From FEN-1250 sp038237245 (GTDB lineage Bacteria; Gemmatimonadota; Gemmatimonadetes; Gemmatimonadales; Gemmatimonadaceae), in contig JBBRYY010000061.1 in assembly GCA_038237245.1 (NCBI GenBank), positions 1-15,603 on the forward strand: 15,603 bases of DNA, in the 5' to 3' direction. Position numbers and translations under genes: made by a program. Under the pieces are notes generated by a model. That model saw only the letters and a program-made list of their open reading frames with translations, did no database searches and was not told the DNA's origin. Below, piece by piece: positions 14,811 through 15,603 of the stretch; position 1 is the stretch's first letter, and each line of letters opens with the position of its first letter.

Positions 14811-14816
14811 AAGGAG
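14811..14816 (+). promoter_or_regulatory. Ribosome-binding site of the sugar transferase gene
   Basis: AAGGAG lies 8 bases before the GTG at 14825. This favours that GTG over the in-frame ATG at 14792, which overlaps the upstream stop as ATGA but has no Shine-Dalgarno of its own. Confidence 0.65.
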
Positions 14817-14824
14817 TCGCAAAA

Positions 14825-15603
14825 GTGTGGAGTATCCCGCAGGTCATCGATCAGCCGACCGTTGAGCGCACCCCGATTCGTCGTCGGAGTGGAGGAGCGC
14901 GCATCGTCACCCCCGCCGCGGATTCGCAGATGGGGATCGAGACGTCGCGTCGCGCCGACCGGCGTATCACGCCGCAGGCGCCCACGATCGTCGAGGCCGA
15001 GCGCTCGGAGATCGCGAATCGCTGCGTGAACGTTGCGCTCGCGTCGGTGTCGCTGGTCGTGCTGACTCCGGTGATCGTGCTCGTGGCAATCGCGGTGAAG
15101 CTCACGTCGAAGGGGCCGGCAGTGTACTCGCAGACGCGCGTCGGGCTCGATCGCCGCCGGCATGTGATCGATGCGCTGTACAGCAATCGCAAGCAGGATC
15201 AGGGCGGGATGATCTTCACGATCTACAAGTTCCGCACGATGCGCGCGGACGCGGAGCGAAGCTCCGGCGCCGTTTGGGCCACGCGCAACGATCCGCGCGT
15301 GACGAAGCTCGGCCGGATTCTCCGTCGCACGCGTCTGGATGAGCTGCCGCAGCTATGGAACGTGATCCGCGGCGACATGAACATCGTTGGTCCACGCCCC
15401 GAGCGCCCGAGCATCTTCGTGCGCCTGCGCGAGGATCTCCCCGACTACCGGCTCCGCCAGCGCACGCGTCCCGGCATCACCGGATGGGCGCAGATCAACC
15501 ATGCGTACGACACGTCGATCGACGACGTACGCACGAAGATCCGCTACGACCTCGAGTATCTCGAGCGCCAGTGCCTGGCGGAGGATCTCAAGATCATGGC
15601 GAA
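14825..15603 (+). CDS. Priming undecaprenyl-phosphate sugar-phosphate transferase, 3' end outside the window
   Basis: 259 residues are visible from the GTG at 14825. The first 65 residues are Arg-rich and polar, without the four-helix domain of full-length WbaP/WcaJ. One hydrophobic segment (about 68-93) is the membrane anchor or re-entrant helix. The bacterial sugar transferase core follows: QTRVGLDR (103-110), YKFRTMRADAE (134-144), the catalytic Asp-Glu pair at 172-173 in RLDELPQLWNV, GDMNIVGPRPERP (183-195) and RPGITGWAQIN (215-225). It transfers a sugar phosphate from a nucleotide sugar to undecaprenyl phosphate at the inner membrane, the first step of repeat-unit synthesis. About 20 extra residues (111-128) separate VGLDR from the KFRTM segment. 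It is 29 bases downstream of the export lipoprotein gene, or overlaps it by 4 bases if the ATG at 14792 is used, so they form an operon. Confidence 0.94.
   Translation, partial: MWSIPQVIDQPTVERTPIRRRSGGARIVTPAADSQMGIETSRRADRRITPQAPTIVEAERSEIANRCVNVALASVSLVVLTPVIVLVAIAVKLTSKGPAVYSQTRVGLDRRRHVIDALYSNRKQDQGGMIFTIYKFRTMRADAERSSGAVWATRNDPRVTKLGRILRRTRLDELPQLWNVIRGDMNIVGPRPERPSIFVRLREDLPDYRLRQRTRPGITGWAQINHAYDTSIDDVRTKIRYDLEYLERQCLAEDLKIMA

Overview
The window is GC-rich, tightly packed diderm-bacterial DNA. A Wza-type export lipoprotein and a Wzc-type co-polymerase kinase imply an outer membrane. Overall gene style (a GPTEF-type degenerate GGDEF domain, an Arg-rich sugar transferase, weak Shine-Dalgarno use) suggests Gemmatimonadota. 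That assignment is from memory of the families, not from a search, and Acidobacteriota or Myxococcota are not excluded. No rRNA, tRNA, CRISPR array, insertion sequence or other mobile element is visible.

Left half (1-6960) holds housekeeping and unlinked genes. They are the 3' part of a putative HEMLH zinc-protease-like protein, an EntS-type MFS exporter (minus), a VWA-domain protein with an intact MIDAS and a suspected 5' frameshift, an M48A/Ste24-type membrane metallopeptidase (minus, overlapping the VWA gene tail to tail), and an FtsH-family AAA+ protease with several off-consensus motif residues.

Right half (6969-15603) is an exopolysaccharide locus interleaved with regulators. A soluble sensor histidine kinase and an NtrC-class sigma-54 activator overlap on the minus strand. 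They diverge, across a 463-nt regulatory region, from a Wzc-like polysaccharide co-polymerase/BY-kinase. That gene ends tail to tail on a gene for a degenerate receiver plus degenerate GGDEF protein. The latter diverges, across a second 456-nt regulatory region, from a Wza-type polysaccharide export lipoprotein and a priming sugar-phosphate transferase that runs off the window.

The main observation is that both intergenic regions carry a -24/-12 (sigma-54) promoter candidate pointing at the exopolysaccharide genes: TGG-N9-TTGCA at 9995-10010 and TGGCAC-N6-TGCT at 13836-13851. Both have exact GG-N10-GC spacing, and perfect or near-perfect palindromes lie 100-270 nt upstream, where enhancer sites for an NtrC-type activator would sit. 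The neighbouring activator keeps the GAFTGA loop needed to contact sigma-54. The simplest model is that the kinase/activator pair switches on both arms of the polysaccharide cluster, with the degenerate REC-GGDEF protein as a possible non-enzymatic second input. The promoters and motifs are read directly from the sequence; the regulatory circuit is inference.
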